From Bacillota bacterium (GTDB lineage Bacteria; Bacillota; Clostridia; Acetivibrionales; DSM-2933): a stretch of DNA of 64,000 nt. The stretch lies in assembly GCA_023430975.1 (NCBI GenBank), contig JAEYYB010000033.1, positions 33,455 to 97,454 of the forward strand. The letters run 5' to 3'. Below the pieces are notes generated by a model that saw only the letters and a list, made by a program, of their open reading frames with translations, did not search any database and had not been told where the DNA came from. The position numbers were made by a program, and so were the translations under genes. Shown here in pieces: positions 63,631-64,000 of the stretch (positions are counted from its first letter, which is position 1; each line of letters opens with the position of its first letter).

Positions 63631-63659
63631 TTGACATAATACCATTCCTGTTTTATAAT
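63631..63659 (+). promoter_or_regulatory. Consensus promoter of tRNA-Trp
   Basis: TTGACA (63631-63636) and TATAAT (63654-63659) are exactly 17 bases apart, 17 bases before the tRNA. Confidence 0.9.
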
Positions 63660-63675
63660 AATATACGTCACTTGA

Positions 63676-63751
63676 AGGGGAGTAGCGCAATTGGTAGAGT
63701 AGCGGTCTCCAAAACCGTCGGCTGCGGGTTCAAGTCCTGTCTCCCCTGCCA
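63676..63751 (+). tRNA. tRNA-Trp (anticodon CCA)
   Basis: A 76-base cloverleaf: acceptor AGGGGAG pairs with CTCCCCT, discriminator G and an encoded CCA end. The anticodon loop CTCCAAA gives the anticodon CCA. The GGGTTCAAGTC T-arm is standard. TrpS, its cognate synthetase, is at 42122-43111. Confidence 0.96.
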
Positions 63752-63790
63752 AAAGTCCCAAGGGTTTTAACCCTCGGGACTTTTTATTTT
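63752..63790 (+). terminator. Terminator of tRNA-Trp
   Basis: The stem AAAGTCCC.../...CGGGACTTT with an inner AGGGTT/AACCCT stem, followed by a T-run. Confidence 0.88.
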
Positions 63791-63910
63791 TCTGTTTTTC
63801 AAAATACTTAAAATGCATGGTAAAATAGAGGATCTACGATTAATTAACACATACAATTGGTTAAATAATTTACAGGTTAAATGAAAAAGTAAAATCCACT
63901 TTGTAAGATT

Positions 63911-63965
63911 AAAATCCATCCCCTTTAGAAAATTTAGTGATTTTTCTAAAAGAGGTGGATTTTTT
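63911..63965 (+). terminator. Long hairpin with T-run near the right window edge
   Basis: AAAATCCATCCCCTTTAGAAAA pairs with TTTTCTAAAAGAGGTGGATTTT, followed by Ts. The right arm contains AGAGGTGG and is followed six bases later by an ATG (63966), so it could be an attenuator that hides a ribosome binding site, or a plain terminator. Confidence 0.6.
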
Positions 63966-64000
63966 ATGCGGGTAAATTGTTGTTTTTCATTATTTTTGGT

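Noticed and set aside
63597..63818. 73-residue minus-strand frame containing AGETGLEPAADGFGDRYSTN
   Set aside because: This is the antisense of the tRNA-Trp gene, a well-known type of false protein annotation.

Overview
The window reads as low-GC Clostridia (Bacillota) chromosome. It carries sporulation genes (gpr, ytfJ, spoIIM, dacF, a DegSU-like pair), an Agr-type peptide signalling cassette, a Gram-positive Tad/Flp pilus system without a secretin, and a cell-surface protein joining a cohesin to three SLH repeats. The cohesin-SLH protein points to a cellulosome-forming anaerobe related to Acetivibrio/Clostridium thermocellum; this is an inference from architecture, not a database match. Most genes are on the minus strand, so transcription runs mostly right to left.

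Region by region: 1-1966 is one arm of a Tad pilus locus (partial response regulator, CpaB, TadE, Flp pilin), followed by a DegS/DegU-like two-component pair (2159-3977) and a cell-wall amidase (4078-4890). 5485-14650 holds gpr, rpsT, holA and comEC, a neighbourhood also known from Bacillus, here interrupted by agrB-agrD plus a convergent AgrC-like kinase (7213-9426) and by a YheC/YheD-type ATP-grasp gene. 14762-20223 is a surface region: an SH3b-NlpC/P60 hydrolase under a c-di-AMP (ydaO/yuaA) riboswitch, a GNAT enzyme, the cohesin-SLH scaffoldin and a second SLH protein. 21377-35020 is the main Tad operon: CpaE, CpaF, TadB, TadC, Flp1-type pilin, TadE, a 1096-residue DUF5702-like protein, another TadE-like protein, two prepilin peptidases, an FHA protein and a PP2C phosphatase. 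35219-37815 holds a DUF4097-type lipoprotein and a REC-HD-GYP protein.

37932-43111 is a housekeeping block (rluB, mmcQ-like, ytfJ, DUF2953, scpB, scpA, trpS). It is followed by an M50/site-2-protease relative that has lost all recognisable catalytic residues (43342-43980), a PrsA-like foldase and lysA. 47154-54195 is a conserved-looking envelope cluster (RDD, SpoIIM-like, DUF58, MoxR, DUF4350, DUF4129, membrane protein). 54499-60899 is dacF, pdp, deoB, xerD, spoIIM, close to the Bacillus order. The right end has a DUF2007 gene, a Nudix hydrolase, rnhA, proC and tRNA-Trp.

The non-coding sequence is structured. A roughly 105-bp palindromic, MITE-like element occurs in six full-length and several shortened copies, and other short inverted-repeat families are scattered between genes. 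The items most worth a second look are the agr cassette with its unannotated 41-residue AgrD, the catalytically empty M50 protein, the FHA/PP2C-linked Tad pilus, the cohesin-SLH scaffoldin and the dispersed palindrome.
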